The translations under genes were made by a program, and so were the position numbers. The notes under the pieces were generated by a model, which saw only the letters and a list, made by a program, of their open reading frames with translations, ran no database searches and had not been told where the DNA came from. A stretch of 64,000 nt of DNA from Flavobacteriales bacterium. Its GTDB lineage: Bacteria > Bacteroidota > Bacteroidia > Flavobacteriales > UBA7312. Positions 10,342 to 20,458 of the stretch are shown in pieces. How positions within the stretch are numbered: the stretch's first letter is position 1; every line of letters starts with the position of its first letter. The stretch spans positions 1 through 64,000 of the forward strand of contig JADHMO010000004.1 of assembly GCA_016779995.1 (NCBI GenBank), given 5' to 3'.

Positions 10342-12345
10342 TTATTTATAACTTCTTTGTTTTAACTCTATATTTTCAAACTCTAAAACTTCTTTATGTA
10401 AAGGAGATTCAGATGGTTTTTTAGCGTATTCCCAAGCCGACACAAAAGTGTATTCAGCATCGTTTCTTAAGGCCTCGCCTTCTTCTGTTTGAGATTCCTC
10501 TCTAAAGTGTCCGCCACATGACTCTTCTCTTTCAAGTGCATCTTTGCACATCAACTCTCCCAACTCTAAAAAGTCCGCTACACGACCTGCTTTTTCTAAC
10601 TCTTGATTTAACTCATTAGCATCTCCAGGAACCATTACATCATTCCAAAACTCTTCACGTAAGGCAGAAATCTCGTCTATTGCTTTTAACAAGCCTTCTT
10701 TATTTCGTGACATGCCACATTCATTCCAAATGATTTTTCCTAGTTTTTTATGGAAATAATCAACTGGTTTGGTTCCCTTGTTAGCAATAAGTTTTTCTAT
10801 TCTTTCTGTCACTTGTTTTTCAGCTTCATCAAATTCTGGCAAGTCTGTTGGTATGGTACCTGTTCGGATATCATCTGCTAGAAAATCTCCAATAGTATAT
10901 GGTAAAACAAAATAACCATCTGCAAGACCTTGCATCAATGCCGAAGCTCCTAAACGATTAGCACCGTGATCCGAAAAGTTAGCTTCTCCACAAGCATACA
11001 AACCAGAAACGTTGGTCATTAAATTATAATCCACCCATAAGCCTCCCATAGTATAATGAACTGCTGGATAAATTTTCATTGGCGTTTCATAAGGGTTATC
11101 GTCGGTGATTTTTTCATACATCTGGAAAAGGTTACCGTATTTAGCCTTAACAACGTCCTTACCCAAAGTATTGACCAATTTAGCGTCATTCTCATCTAAA
11201 CCTTTTATGTTGGCTTGTTCTTTTCCATATCTTTCTATGGCAGATGCAAAATCTAAAAATACAGCCTCGCCCGTCTCATTAACGCCAAAACCTGCGTCAC
11301 AACGTTCTTTGGCGGCTCTACTAGCCACATCTCTTGGCACTAAATTTCCAAAAGCTGGATACCTTCTTTCTAAGTAATAATCTCTTTGGTCTTCAGACAA
11401 ATCATTGGCAGTCTTTTGACCCTTACGGATTGCTTCAGCATCTTCGCTGTTTTTAGGCACCCAAATACGGCCATCATTTCTTAATGATTCTGACATTAAA
11501 GTCAGTTTGGATTGGTATTCGCCAGAAACAGGAATGCAAGTTGGGTGAATTTGGGTGTAGCATGGATTAGCAAAAAACGCACCTTTTTTGTGTGCTTTCC
11601 AAGCCGCTGTAACATTACTACCCATAGCATTGGTAGAGAGGAAAAATACATTGCCATAACCGCCTGATGCCAAAACAACGGCATGAGCAGAATGGCGTTC
11701 TATCTTACCCGTAACTAAATTCCTTGCTATAATTCCTCGGGCTTTACCATCAACAATAACAACATCTAACATTTCGTGTCTGTTGTACATGGTAATTTTA
11801 CCCTTGTTGATTTGTCGTGACATAGCAGAATAAGCCCCCAACAATAACTGTTGTCCAGTTTGACCTTTAGCATAAAAAGTTCTTGAGACTTGAACTCCTC
11901 CAAATGAACGGTTATCTAATAACCCTCCATATTCTCTAGCAAAGGGAACGCCTTGAGCTACACATTGATCAATGATATTAGCGCTAACCTCAGCTAATCG
12001 ATATACATTAGCTTCTCTTGAGCGATAATCTCCACCTTTGATAGTGTCGTAAAATAATCGATATACAGAGTCGCCATCATTTTGATAGTTTTTTGCCGCA
12101 TTGATTCCGCCTTGTGCAGCTATAGAGTGAGCACGTCTTGGTGAATCTTGAAAGCAAAAGGATTTGACATTATAGCCCATCTCAGCTAAAGATGCAGCAG
12201 CAGAACCTCCTGCTAAACCAGTACCAACAACAATGACGTCGATTAATCGCTTATTAGCAGGGTTGACTAATTTAATATCGTTTTTATGTTTAGTCCACTT
12301 GTCTTTTAAAGGACCTTCAGGGATTTTAGCGTCTAATGTGCTCAT
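10342..12345 (-). CDS. sdhA: Succinate dehydrogenase/fumarate reductase flavoprotein subunit
   Basis: This 667-residue subunit oxidises succinate at a covalently bound FAD. The dinucleotide-binding [10 protein letters not shown] lies at residues 41-50, and the FAD-linking histidine is His73 ([11 protein letters not shown]). The C-terminal flavoprotein helical domain is complete. Bacteroidota and Bacillus-type enzymes of this length are usual. It is the middle gene of sdhCAB, 7 nt after sdhC and 6 nt before sdhB, so translation is probably coupled. It acts on the cytoplasmic face of the inner membrane in the TCA cycle and respiratory chain. Confidence 0.97.
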   Translation of the reverse strand: MSTLDAKIPEGPLKDKWTKHKNDIKLVNPANKRLIDVIVVGTGLAGGSAAASLAEMGYNVKSFCFQDSPRRAHSIAAQGGINAAKNYQNDGDSVYRLFYDTIKGGDYRSREANVYRLAEVSANIIDQCVAQGVPFAREYGGLLDNRSFGGVQVSRTFYAKGQTGQQLLLGAYSAMSRQINKGKITMYNRHEMLDVVIVDGKARGIIARNLVTGKIERHSAHAVVLASGGYGNVFFLSTNAMGSNVTAAWKAHKKGAFFANPCYTQIHPTCIPVSGEYQSKLTLMSESLRNDGRIWVPKNSEDAEAIRKGQKTANDLSEDQRDYYLERRYPAFGNLVPRDVASRAAKERCDAGFGVNETGEAVFLDFASAIERYGKEQANIKGLDENDAKLVNTLGKDVVKAKYGNLFQMYEKITDDNPYETPMKIYPAVHYTMGGLWVDYNLMTNVSGLYACGEANFSDHGANRLGASALMQGLADGYFVLPYTIGDFLADDIRTGTIPTDLPEFDEAEKQVTERIEKLIANKGTKPVDYFHKKLGKIIWNECGMSRNKEGLLKAIDEISALREEFWNDVMVPGDANELNQELEKAGRVADFLELGELMCKDALEREESCGGHFREESQTEEGEALRNDAEYTFVSAWEYAKKPSESPLHKEVLEFENIELKQRSYK

Positions 12346-12352
12346 ATATATC

Positions 12353-13033
12353 TTATCTAAAGTAAAGGGCTAAGGGGATGATAGCAAATGCAAAAGGAAT
12401 TAAAATGCCAAATGCATAGCCAATATTTTTAATAATGGGTGAATATTTTGGATGACTTGCTCCAATTGTTTGAAATGCACTAGAAAAACCGTGTGACAAG
12501 TGGAAAGCAATAGCTACCATACAAACAATGTATAAAATTACATACCATAACTCTTGAAATGCAGTAGTAGTTATAGCATATAAATCCTTAACATCTTCAC
12601 CGCCAATTAAAACCGTTGGAATATCGCCAAAGTGCATCTCATACCAAAAACTTCGCATGTGAATAATAAGGAACAACAACAATATAGTTCCTAAAAGCCC
12701 CATATTTCTAGATGCCCAATTAGAATTAGCACTTGGCTTATTGTAAGCGTACTGAACTGGTCGTGCTTTTTTATTCTGAACAACTAGAAGAATACCATCA
12801 ACAGCATGAAACAAGATGCTAAAATAAGTGATGTAAGAAAGAATTTTAACAACAGGATTTGTTGTCATAAATTTTGCATAGAGATTAAAAGAATCTGATG
12901 CTGTTTCAGCAGGTAATAACAGTTGTAAATTACCTAGTAAATGACCCACTAGAAAAAGACAAAGAAATAGACCCGTTCCGGCCATCCAGTACTTTTTCGC
13001 TAGTGAAGATTTTATCAAAACCGACTTACTCAT
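12353..13033 (-). CDS. sdhC: Succinate dehydrogenase cytochrome b subunit (single five-helix anchor)
   Basis: This 226-residue membrane protein is the fused-type anchor found with B. subtilis-like complex II, replacing separate SdhC and SdhD. About five hydrophobic segments are visible: near residues 15-37, 60-82, 110-130, 155-177 and 200-224. Histidines suited to axial heme b ligation lie in or beside them ([30 protein letters not shown]). Such subunits carry two hemes and reduce menaquinone. It is the first gene of the operon, and a good promoter lies 24-54 nt upstream. Confidence 0.93.
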   Translation of the reverse strand: MSKSVLIKSSLAKKYWMAGTGLFLCLFLVGHLLGNLQLLLPAETASDSFNLYAKFMTTNPVVKILSYITYFSILFHAVDGILLVVQNKKARPVQYAYNKPSANSNWASRNMGLLGTILLLFLIIHMRSFWYEMHFGDIPTVLIGGEDVKDLYAITTTAFQELWYVILYIVCMVAIAFHLSHGFSSAFQTIGASHPKYSPIIKNIGYAFGILIPFAFAIIPLALYFR

Positions 13034-13056
13034 TTGGTGTGTTTTTTAAGGAGGTA

Positions 13057-13087
13057 CAAATTTAACACCCAAATTGATTAAAAACAA
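13057..13087 (-). promoter_or_regulatory. Promoter of sdhCAB (TTG-N20-TAAATTTG)
   Basis: On the minus strand, TTG (13085-13087), 20 nt and TAAATTTG (13064-13057) match the Bacteroidota sigma-A consensus TTG-N19-TAnnTTTG. The -7 box continues as TTTGTAC, an extension seen at several other promoters here. A purine-rich AGGAGGT complement is not present on the transcript side. Confidence 0.65.
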
Positions 13088-13172
13088 CAGAATTGCAACT
13101 AAATGTGCCGAGTTTAAAATGATTCTAAATATTAAAGGATAAGTACATATCTTTACAACAAAGTTAAATGAT

Positions 13173-14459
13173 ATGAAATACCAACCCATCTCCAAAAAAT
13201 TATTTGAACATAATAGAGCTCTTTTTTCCGCTCAACTAAACGCACAATCACTAGCTGTTTTTTGCTCTAACGACCAAATGCCTACTAATGCTGACGGTAC
13301 TATGCCATTCAAACAAAATAGCGACTTATTTTGGCTCAGTGGTGTTGACCAAGAAGAAAGTAAGCTTATTATTTTCCCAGAATGCTCTAACCCTAAGCAT
13401 AGAGAAATCCTATTTTTAAAAGAAACTAGCGACTTGATTGCTATTTGGGAAGGCGAAAAATTGAGTAAAGAAAAAGCCTTTGAAACATCGGGAGTTAGCA
13501 CTGTTTATTGGAACAACCAATTTGAAGATGTTTTTAATGAACTGATGCAAGAAGCCAAAACCGTTTATCTGAATTCTAACGAACACGCCCGCTCATCCTC
13601 AAAAGTACAAACCCAAACCGATAGGTTTAATGATTGGTGCAAAAATAATTTCTCTACGAAAGAATACGTCAAGTCTGCACCGATTATGCACGATTTGAGA
13701 GCCGTAAAACACCCTCTTGAAATTGAATTATTACAACACGCTTGCAACATCACCGAAAAAGGATTTAGACGGGTGTTAAACTTTGTCAAAGCAGGTGTAA
13801 TGGAGTATGAAATTGAAGCAGAGTATATGCATGAATTTCTCATCAATAGATCTAAGGGTTTTGCCTATGAGCCCATCATTGCGTCGGGTAGAAATGCTTG
13901 TGTTCTGCATTATATAGACAACAATAAAGTTTGTCAAGATGGTGACGTTATTCTTATGGATGTAGGTGCCGAATATGCCAACTATGCTTCAGATATGACA
14001 CGTTGTATTCCTGTAAGCGGAAGATTTACTAAACGACAAAAAGACGTTTACAATGCTGTGTTGAGCGTAATGAAACAAGCGACCTCTATGCTCAAACCAG
14101 GGGTTCTATTGGGAGACTATCACAAAGAAGTTGGACTAATTATGCAATCTGAACTACTTGGCTTAGGACTCATTGACCAGCACGATATTGACAAGCAAGA
14201 TCCCAAAAATCCGGCTTACAGAAAGTACTTTATGCACGGCACTAGCCATTTCTTAGGATTAGATGTTCATGATGTTGGTCACTTTGACAAACCCATAAAA
14301 GAAGGCATGGTGTTTACTTGTGAGCCGGGCATTTATATCCTTGAGGAAAACTTAGGGATTCGCTTAGAAAATGACTTAGTGATTACTAAAGACAAGCCGT
14401 TTGACCTAATGGCAAACATTCCTTTAGAGGCAAACGAAATAGAAGACTTGATGAATTAA
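13173..14459 (+). CDS. pepP: Xaa-Pro aminopeptidase P (M24B)
   Basis: The 428-residue protein has the N-terminal creatinase-like domain and the C-terminal pita-bread metallopeptidase domain of aminopeptidase P. The five dinuclear-metal ligands are all present: Asp263 (LMDVGAEY), Asp274 (YASDMTR), His355 (MHGTSHFLG), Glu384 (FTCEPGIYI) and Glu399 (GIRLEND). It removes an N-terminal residue followed by proline from cytoplasmic peptides; no signal peptide is present. Length is usual for the E. coli PepP type. It is a single gene divergent from sdhCAB. A possible -7 box TATCTTTA lies at 13148-13155. Confidence 0.95.
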   Translation: MKYQPISKKLFEHNRALFSAQLNAQSLAVFCSNDQMPTNADGTMPFKQNSDLFWLSGVDQEESKLIIFPECSNPKHREILFLKETSDLIAIWEGEKLSKEKAFETSGVSTVYWNNQFEDVFNELMQEAKTVYLNSNEHARSSSKVQTQTDRFNDWCKNNFSTKEYVKSAPIMHDLRAVKHPLEIELLQHACNITEKGFRRVLNFVKAGVMEYEIEAEYMHEFLINRSKGFAYEPIIASGRNACVLHYIDNNKVCQDGDVILMDVGAEYANYASDMTRCIPVSGRFTKRQKDVYNAVLSVMKQATSMLKPGVLLGDYHKEVGLIMQSELLGLGLIDQHDIDKQDPKNPAYRKYFMHGTSHFLGLDVHDVGHFDKPIKEGMVFTCEPGIYILEENLGIRLENDLVITKDKPFDLMANIPLEANEIEDLMN

Positions 14460-14473
14460 GAGTATTGTGAAGT

Positions 14474-15199
14474 CTAATTGGGCAGGAATACTCGTCCAGT
14501 TTGAATTTCACCTCCTTCAAATCTTATGCGAAAAACATAAACTCCAGTAGGAAAATGATGTCCAGAAATCGTGTTTTCTGTACCCCTATATAACAACTGA
14601 CCGTTTAGTCCATATATGCATATTTCTTCTAACGCCTTCAAGGACTCAATACGTATGTTTTGTTGCTCAACAAAGAGTCTAAAATCAATTTGTTTTGGAG
14701 CTTTAACTGATAAAGGTTCTAGAACATAGATTTCTTTAACATATTGTTCTGTAGTAAAAGTTGAGTTATTTATTAAATCACTAGATAATGCTGGCCATAC
14801 TATTATTATATTATCCCCAACATTAAAGTTTCGTTCTTCGCTAACATCAATAAATAATTCGTCTAGTAAAATATCAAAATCTTCAGAATTGAAATCAAAA
14901 CTATCACCAGGAGCAAAGGGAGTCGCCTCAGAAAAAACTATATCAAATAAAGCTGAAACATTCGGAAATTCGTTTTCCGAAACATTTGAAGCGTTAACCG
15001 AATAATAAATAGGAATCATTCCAAAAATAGTATCCGTTCCGGTATTAATTAAAGTGAAATTTAATGGTATTAATTCTGAAAATTCAGCTGTATCAACAGA
15101 GATAATATCGTTACCCGCAAAAGATAAACTGTATTGACTTTGGGCATAAGAACCAAAAGAAATTACTAAAGAAAAAAATGTGATAAATAACTTTTTCAT
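14474..15199 (-). CDS. Small secreted protein with T9SS type-A sorting domain
   Basis: The 241-residue protein starts with a signal peptide (MKKLFITFFSLVISFGSYAQ). A beta-rich region of about 130 residues follows, resembling CARDB-type adhesion domains ('FTLINTGTDTIFGMIPIYYSV'). The last ~75 residues form a T9SS type-A sorting domain, with ICIYGLNGQLLYRG, PTGVYVFRIR and a basic/aromatic end (GRVFLPN). It should therefore be exported across the outer membrane and either released or anchored to lipopolysaccharide. No catalytic domain is recognisable. It stands alone, converging on pepP with a 14-nt gap. Confidence 0.8.
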   Translation of the reverse strand: MKKLFITFFSLVISFGSYAQSQYSLSFAGNDIISVDTAEFSELIPLNFTLINTGTDTIFGMIPIYYSVNASNVSENEFPNVSALFDIVFSEATPFAPGDSFDFNSEDFDILLDELFIDVSEERNFNVGDNIIIVWPALSSDLINNSTFTTEQYVKEIYVLEPLSVKAPKQIDFRLFVEQQNIRIESLKALEEICIYGLNGQLLYRGTENTISGHHFPTGVYVFRIRFEGGEIQTGRVFLPN

Positions 15200-15300
15200 A
15201 ACTATAATCCGTCACTAAATGTTAAAATTACATAATATATTTACTAATATATCTTTCAAAAAAGGTGTATCTTACGCCTTTAAATGAAAAAACTTACAAT

Positions 15301-16758
15301 ATGAATGCCCTTTTTGAACTTATTAAGGCTATGAACACCTACGAATGTCGTCACTTTAAGCTAATAGCCAATAGAACAAACCAAACCCCTGACCGAAAAG
15401 ACATTATCTTATTTGACTACTATAGAAAACACAACGACAAGTGTGATGAAAAAAAAATTGCTAAAAAGCTATACGGCGATAATATCAATGCGTTTTACAG
15501 ACTAAAAAACAGACTATTACAAAATTTAAAAAATAGCTTGACGCTAAATTATATGAGCCAAGATGAAGAGCTTATCATTTACAGACAGTTATTCATCGCC
15601 AAACTTTTGAATGTTAGAGGTTATACAAACCTCAGCATAGACTTTTTGATAGAGACAGAAAAAAAAGCAGTAGAAAAAAATTATCCTGACCTACTTAAAC
15701 TCATATATAATGAGATGATTAAACTTTCATACAGAAATAGAGATATTGATGTTGAATCTCTTTTGAAAAAAAGAAAGAATAACAGAGCAGAAACTAATAG
15801 AATTCAGGAGGTAGACGATGTATTAGCCGCCTTGAACTTTAGGTTAAAAAAATCACAAAATTATAACTCCAAAAATGACGAAACACTACTTATTCAGGAA
15901 CAAACAATTAAGGAGTTTGTGCAAGATGAAGAATTGATGCAAAACGTTAATATGAAAATTAAAGTGTATCAATCTATCTCTAGTATATTAATACAAAAAC
16001 ACGATTTTTTAGCCTTAGAAAAATACCTCGAAAAGACGTTTATAGATTTTAGAGAATCTAATGTGTTTGATAAAAAAAATCATAACATAAAACTACAGAT
16101 GCTCACCTATCAGATAAATTGTCTTTGTAAAAACAATAAGTTTAAAGCCTCTCTTGAAAAAGCCAAACAGCTCAAGTTAGAAATGGAAAAATTTGACAGA
16201 CTACATTATGATAAGTATTTATTCTACTACTACAATGGACTAGCCATTAACTACAATAAACTAGACAAAGAAAAAGCCATAGAAACTTTGTTAAAAGCCA
16301 AAAACGAACAGGTAATTGTCGATTCGGATTACAATTACTTTTTTGTTTGTTCAAACCTGGCCCTACAATACTTTGATACCAAAAAATTTAAACTCGCTAT
16401 CAAAACTTTAAGCCGAATTATTCTACACCAAAGTTTCTTGAAATTCGAGAGTTCTTTACAAATTAAAATTATCTCAGCAGAATTTATTATTCGCTATGAA
16501 ATTGGTGATTTTGATTATCTAGAAAAAAGAATAAAACAGACCAGAAAGCAATACAAAGAGGTTTTATTGAATAATAATTTTAAACGAGAAAATTTATTGT
16601 TCGAAATCATTCATAAACTAATTTATACACAAAACATAAAAGCCGATAAAGGTCTTATGAAAAAGATTACAACACTTTTGTCAAAAGCGACAGTAGAACA
16701 AGCTGAAGACGAGGATATTATAAACTACAACAGATGGCTTAATAGTATACTATTATAA
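15301..16758 (+). CDS. Helical-repeat (TPR-like) protein of unknown function
   Basis: The frame is open from a GTG at 15265, but I chose the ATG at 15301 because the protein then starts MNALFELIKAMNTYECRHFKLI, a natural helical N-terminus. This gives 485 residues. The sequence is Lys/Asn-rich and almost wholly alpha-helical, with amphipathic pairs such as 'YNKLDKEKAIETLLKAK' and 'LALQYFDTKKFKLAIKTL' that resemble TPR units at about residues 330-400. No signal peptide, membrane segment or catalytic motif is seen, so it is probably a cytoplasmic scaffold. Similar Bacteroidota proteins are annotated only as hypothetical. Its end overlaps the convergent thiL gene by 6 nt. Confidence 0.7.
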   Translation: MNALFELIKAMNTYECRHFKLIANRTNQTPDRKDIILFDYYRKHNDKCDEKKIAKKLYGDNINAFYRLKNRLLQNLKNSLTLNYMSQDEELIIYRQLFIAKLLNVRGYTNLSIDFLIETEKKAVEKNYPDLLKLIYNEMIKLSYRNRDIDVESLLKKRKNNRAETNRIQEVDDVLAALNFRLKKSQNYNSKNDETLLIQEQTIKEFVQDEELMQNVNMKIKVYQSISSILIQKHDFLALEKYLEKTFIDFRESNVFDKKNHNIKLQMLTYQINCLCKNNKFKASLEKAKQLKLEMEKFDRLHYDKYLFYYYNGLAINYNKLDKEKAIETLLKAKNEQVIVDSDYNYFFVCSNLALQYFDTKKFKLAIKTLSRIILHQSFLKFESSLQIKIISAEFIIRYEIGDFDYLEKRIKQTRKQYKEVLLNNNFKRENLLFEIIHKLIYTQNIKADKGLMKKITTLLSKATVEQAEDEDIINYNRWLNSILL

Positions 16759-17799
16759 GGCGTTCCACCCTTGAGCAGTAAGCGGCTGATGATTTTCATC
16801 TTTGGTAACCAACACTGAGCCGTGACTTTTATCAGTAATATGACCAATAATGGTTAAGTCAGGATCATCTTTTATGGTGTCGTAGTGGGATTGACTAATC
16901 GTAAATAATAATTCGTAATCTTCCCCTCCATTCAAAGCGCAAGTAGCGGCAGAAATATTAAATTCTTCAGCAGTAGAAATTGCCATAAAGTCTAGAGGTA
17001 ACTTTTCTTCATAAATAGCACAGCCTACCTTTGAATTGCTACATAAATGCAATAACTCCGATGATAGCCCGTCAGAGATGTCTATCATTGAACTAGGAAC
17101 AATACCTTTAGATTCAAACAAATCAATAATATCTTTTCTAGCCTCAGGTTTTAGTTGTCTTTGAAGGACATAATCTTTATTCTGAAGGTCAGGCTGCATT
17201 TGAGGGTTAGATTCAAAAACCTGTTTCTCTCTGTTCAATAGCTGAAGACCTAAATAAGCTGAGCCTAAATCGCCAGAAACAACAATTAAATCATGCTCTT
17301 TAGCTCCGCTTCTATATACTATTTTATCTTTAGCAACCTCGCCAATAGCTGTAATACTCAAACATAAACCACTTGTTGAAGAAGTCGTATCGCCACCAAC
17401 TAAATCCACATTATAGGCAACACAAGCAAGACGAATTCCTTCATAAAGTTCTTCAACAGCTTCCAAAGGAAAACGATTAGACAGGGCTATACTGACCGTA
17501 ATTTGCTTAGGCAAACCATTCATAGCATAAATATCAGATAAATTGACCACTACAGATTTGTAGCCCAAATGCTTAAGAGGTGTATATGTTAAATCAAAAT
17601 GTACCCCTTCAATCAACATATCAGTAGTAATGAGTTGAAAATGCTGACCAACATCAATGACCGCACAATCGTCTCCTATACCAAAGACGGAAGTATCGTT
17701 TTTTAACTCAAAATTTTTGCTGATATGTTGTATCAAACCAAACTCTCCCAACTTAGATAATGGTGTGCGATTTGGCGTTTTATCTTCTAATAAACTCAT
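16753..17799 (-). CDS. thiL: Thiamine-monophosphate kinase
   Basis: The 348-residue protein phosphorylates thiamine monophosphate to thiamine diphosphate, the last step of cofactor synthesis. It has the PurM/ThiL two-domain fold. The metal- and ATP-binding acidic motifs are visible: FGIGDDCAVID (about residue 40), VVNLSDIYAMNG (about 85) and DLVGGDTTSS (about 135); the substrate-side motif IDISDGLSSEL is near 240 and NGGEDYELLFT near 290. No thi-box riboswitch was seen upstream and no other thi genes are adjacent. It is divergent from the suf operon. Confidence 0.95.
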   Translation of the reverse strand: MSLLEDKTPNRTPLSKLGEFGLIQHISKNFELKNDTSVFGIGDDCAVIDVGQHFQLITTDMLIEGVHFDLTYTPLKHLGYKSVVVNLSDIYAMNGLPKQITVSIALSNRFPLEAVEELYEGIRLACVAYNVDLVGGDTTSSTSGLCLSITAIGEVAKDKIVYRSGAKEHDLIVVSGDLGSAYLGLQLLNREKQVFESNPQMQPDLQNKDYVLQRQLKPEARKDIIDLFESKGIVPSSMIDISDGLSSELLHLCSNSKVGCAIYEEKLPLDFMAISTAEEFNISAATCALNGGEDYELLFTISQSHYDTIKDDPDLTIIGHITDKSHGSVLVTKDENHQPLTAQGWNAL

Positions 17800-17862
17800 G
17801 CTACAAATGTAAGACGAAATATTACATAAACGATGCGAAAGAAATATATGATTAAAAGCATA

Positions 17863-17878
17863 TAATTTTGTAATTTTG
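17863..17878 (+). promoter_or_regulatory. Two tandem -7 boxes (TAATTTTG x2) of the suf operon
   Basis: TAATTTTG occurs twice back to back, at 17863-17870 and 17871-17878, each a perfect TAnnTTTG. The second ends 29 nt before the GTG start of sufA. No clear TTG -33 element lies 19-20 nt upstream of either, which could mean dependence on an activator or use of two offset start sites. Confidence 0.55.
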
Positions 17879-17907
17879 CAACCTAATTTTAAAAGATTCT
17901 AAATAAG

Positions 17908-18234
17908 GTGATTCAAGTTACTAACGAAGCAAAGGTTAAACTACTCGCTTTAATGAAAGAAGAAGGCAAAGATGCTGATGCTTTTGTTAGAGTAGGTGTA
18001 AATAGTGGAGGCTGTTCTGGTCTTTCCTATGATTTAGGCTTTGATACTAATGAAAATGAAGACGATAAATCCTTTGAAGACAACGGCATAAAAATCGTAG
18101 TCAACAAGAAAAGTTATTTGTATTTGATAGGCACTATTTTAGAATATTCAGGCGGGTTGAATGGTAAAGGCTTTGTCTTTAACAACCCTAATGCCTCAAG
18201 AACCTGTGGCTGTGGGGAGAGTTTTGCAGTATAA
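17908..18234 (+). CDS. sufA: A-type iron-sulfur carrier (IscA/SufA/HesB family)
   Basis: The 108-residue protein is an A-type Fe-S carrier. The three conserved cysteines are Cys36 (SGGCSGLSY), Cys100 and Cys102 (TCGCGESF). It accepts clusters from the SufBCD scaffold and passes them to client proteins. The start is a GTG (17908); the family typically begins M-I-x-V-T-x-x-A, exactly as here, and no in-frame ATG lies upstream. It is first in the suf operon, 16 nt before sufB. Whether it is closer to SufA or to IscA/ErpA is not decided by motif reading; context favours SufA. Confidence 0.92.
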   Translation: MIQVTNEAKVKLLALMKEEGKDADAFVRVGVNSGGCSGLSYDLGFDTNENEDDKSFEDNGIKIVVNKKSYLYLIGTILEYSGGLNGKGFVFNNPNASRTCGCGESFAV

Positions 18235-18250
18235 ATTATAACATCTAGCA

Positions 18251-19693
18251 TTGACAGAAGAAGATAAAATATTAGAAGAAGTTACAGGAGCAGAATATAA
18301 GTATGGCTTTACCACTAATGTAGAAAGTGATACCATACCAAAAGGTCTCAACGAAGATGTTATTCGCCTAATTTCCAAGAAAAAAGAAGAGCCACAATGG
18401 TTGTTAGAACACCGTTTGAAGGCCTTCGAATCGTGGAAAAAAATGGAAGAGCCTGATTGGGCAAATATCAAATACAAAAAGCCCAATTACCAAGATATCA
18501 TCTATTATGCTGCACCCAAGCAAAAGAAAGAACTCAAAAGTTTGGACGAGCTAGACCCTGAGATGAAAAAGACTTTTGACAAACTTGGAATTTCCCTTGA
18601 TGAACAAAAAAAATTAGCCGGAGTAGCAGTAGATTTTGTGATGGATAGTGTTTCTGTAGCTACTAGTTTTAAAGACAAACTAGCTGAGCTAGGTATCATT
18701 TTTTGTTCCATTAGTGAGGCCGTAAAGGAACACCCTGAATTGGTCAAAAAATACTTAGGAACGGTTGTTCCTACTACCGACAATTTCTTTTCGGCACTAA
18801 ACTCAGCCGTCTTTACCGATGGTTCGTTTTGCTATATTCCTAAAGGCGTAAAATGCCCTATGGAACTATCCACCTACTTTAGAATAAACCAAGCTGGAAC
18901 AGGACAATTTGAGCGCACATTAGTTATTGCTGATGAGGGCAGTTATGTTAGCTATTTAGAGGGATGTACTGCACCTATGCGAGATGAAAATCAATTGCAC
19001 GCCGCTGTGGTTGAGCTTATCGCTATGGACGATGCAGAAATAAAATACTCAACAGTACAAAATTGGTATCCTGGTGATGCCAATGGTGTTGGTGGCGTTT
19101 TCAATTTTGTAACTAAAAGAGGGATTTGTCATAAGCGTTCAAAAATTTCTTGGACACAAGTAGAAACTGGTTCAGCTGTGACATGGAAATACCCCTCTTG
19201 CATACTAAAAGGCGATGACTCCATAGGTGAGTTTTACTCGGTAGCCGTTACCAACAACTACCAACAAGCCGATACAGGAACAAAGATGATTCACTTGGGT
19301 AAAAATTCAAAAAGCACCATCATATCAAAAGGCATTTGTGCTGGCAAAAGTGAAGGAAGTTATAGGGGCTTAGTGAAAATACAAAAGAGCGCAGAGAATG
19401 CTAGAAATTTCTCGCAATGCGATTCTCTATTAATGGGAGATAAATGCGGTTCGCACACCTTCCCCTATATTGAAGTAAAAAATAAAAGTGCCAAAATAGA
19501 GCATGAAGCAACCACCTCAAAAATTGGAGAAGATCAAATATTCTACTGCAATCAAAGAGGAATAGGAACGGAAGAAGCCATAGCGCTAATCGTTAATGGC
19601 TATTGCAAAGATGTACTTAATCAATTACCAATGGAATTTGCCGTTGAGGCACAAAAACTACTAGCCATTAGTTTGGAAGGTAGTGTTGGATAA
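18251..19693 (+). CDS. sufB: Fe-S cluster assembly scaffold SufB
   Basis: The 480-residue protein is the SufB core of the SufBC2D scaffold, on which cysteine-derived sulfur and iron form a cluster. It carries the beta-helix core and the conserved C-terminal segment '[25 protein letters not shown]' containing the sulfur-transfer region, and '[21 protein letters not shown]' near residue 240. The start codon is TTG at 18251, giving [12 protein letters not shown]; this matches the normal family N-terminus. It follows sufA by 16 nt and precedes sufC by 9 nt. Confidence 0.97.
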   Translation: MTEEDKILEEVTGAEYKYGFTTNVESDTIPKGLNEDVIRLISKKKEEPQWLLEHRLKAFESWKKMEEPDWANIKYKKPNYQDIIYYAAPKQKKELKSLDELDPEMKKTFDKLGISLDEQKKLAGVAVDFVMDSVSVATSFKDKLAELGIIFCSISEAVKEHPELVKKYLGTVVPTTDNFFSALNSAVFTDGSFCYIPKGVKCPMELSTYFRINQAGTGQFERTLVIADEGSYVSYLEGCTAPMRDENQLHAAVVELIAMDDAEIKYSTVQNWYPGDANGVGGVFNFVTKRGICHKRSKISWTQVETGSAVTWKYPSCILKGDDSIGEFYSVAVTNNYQQADTGTKMIHLGKNSKSTIISKGICAGKSEGSYRGLVKIQKSAENARNFSQCDSLLMGDKCGSHTFPYIEVKNKSAKIEHEATTSKIGEDQIFYCNQRGIGTEEAIALIVNGYCKDVLNQLPMEFAVEAQKLLAISLEGSVG

Positions 19694-19702
19694 ACAAAAA
19701 CT

Positions 19703-20458
19703 ATGTTAGAAATAAAAGACTTAAAAGCTTCAATAGAAGGTAATAAAATTTTAACCGGCATAAATCTAAAAGTTAATGCTGGCGAGGTTCACGCTATAAT
19801 GGGCCCAAACGGTTCAGGTAAAAGTACCTTGTCTTCGGTCATTGCTGGTAGAGAAGAATATGAAATTGAAGATGGGAGTATCGATTTCAACGGTAGCGAT
19901 ATTATGGAGCTATCCCCTGAGGAACGTTCACACAAAGGCATATTCTTATCCTTCCAATACCCTATTGAAATTCCTGGCGTATCCGTTTCAAACTTTCTAA
20001 AAACCTCTTTGAACGAAAGTCGTAAAGCGCAAGGGCTAGAGCCTATGCCTGCTGGCGATTTATTGAAAATGATGAGAGAAAAAATGGAGCTTCTTGAAAT
20101 AAAGAAAGGCTTTCTTAGTCGTTCTCTAAATCAAGGATTTTCTGGGGGTGAGAAGAAAAGAAACGAAATCTTTCAAATGGCAATGCTAGAGCCTAAATTA
20201 GCAATCCTTGATGAAACTGATTCGGGTTTAGATATTGACGCATTGCGTATTGTAGCTAATGGTGTAAACAAGTTAAAATCGAAAGACAACGCTACCATTG
20301 TTATTACTCACTATCAGCGTTTGTTAGACTACATTGTTCCCGATTATGTCCACGTATTGTACGATGGTAAAATTGTAAAGTCTGGCACAAAAGAATTAGC
20401 CTTAGAATTAGAAGAAAAGGGTTACGATTGGATTATTAAAGAGGCGGAAGGAAAGTGA
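19703..20458 (+). CDS. sufC: Fe-S assembly ATPase SufC
   Basis: This is a 251-residue soluble ABC ATPase of the SufBCD complex. Walker A is at about residues 34-42 (GPNGSGKST). The signature motif is the SufC-type 'GFSGGEKKRNE' and Walker B is 'LAILDETDSGLD'. ATP hydrolysis drives opening of the SufB-SufD interface for cluster assembly. Its stop codon overlaps the GTG start of sufD by 4 nt, so translational coupling is likely. Confidence 0.98.
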   Translation: MLEIKDLKASIEGNKILTGINLKVNAGEVHAIMGPNGSGKSTLSSVIAGREEYEIEDGSIDFNGSDIMELSPEERSHKGIFLSFQYPIEIPGVSVSNFLKTSLNESRKAQGLEPMPAGDLLKMMREKMELLEIKKGFLSRSLNQGFSGGEKKRNEIFQMAMLEPKLAILDETDSGLDIDALRIVANGVNKLKSKDNATIVITHYQRLLDYIVPDYVHVLYDGKIVKSGTKELALELEEKGYDWIIKEAEGK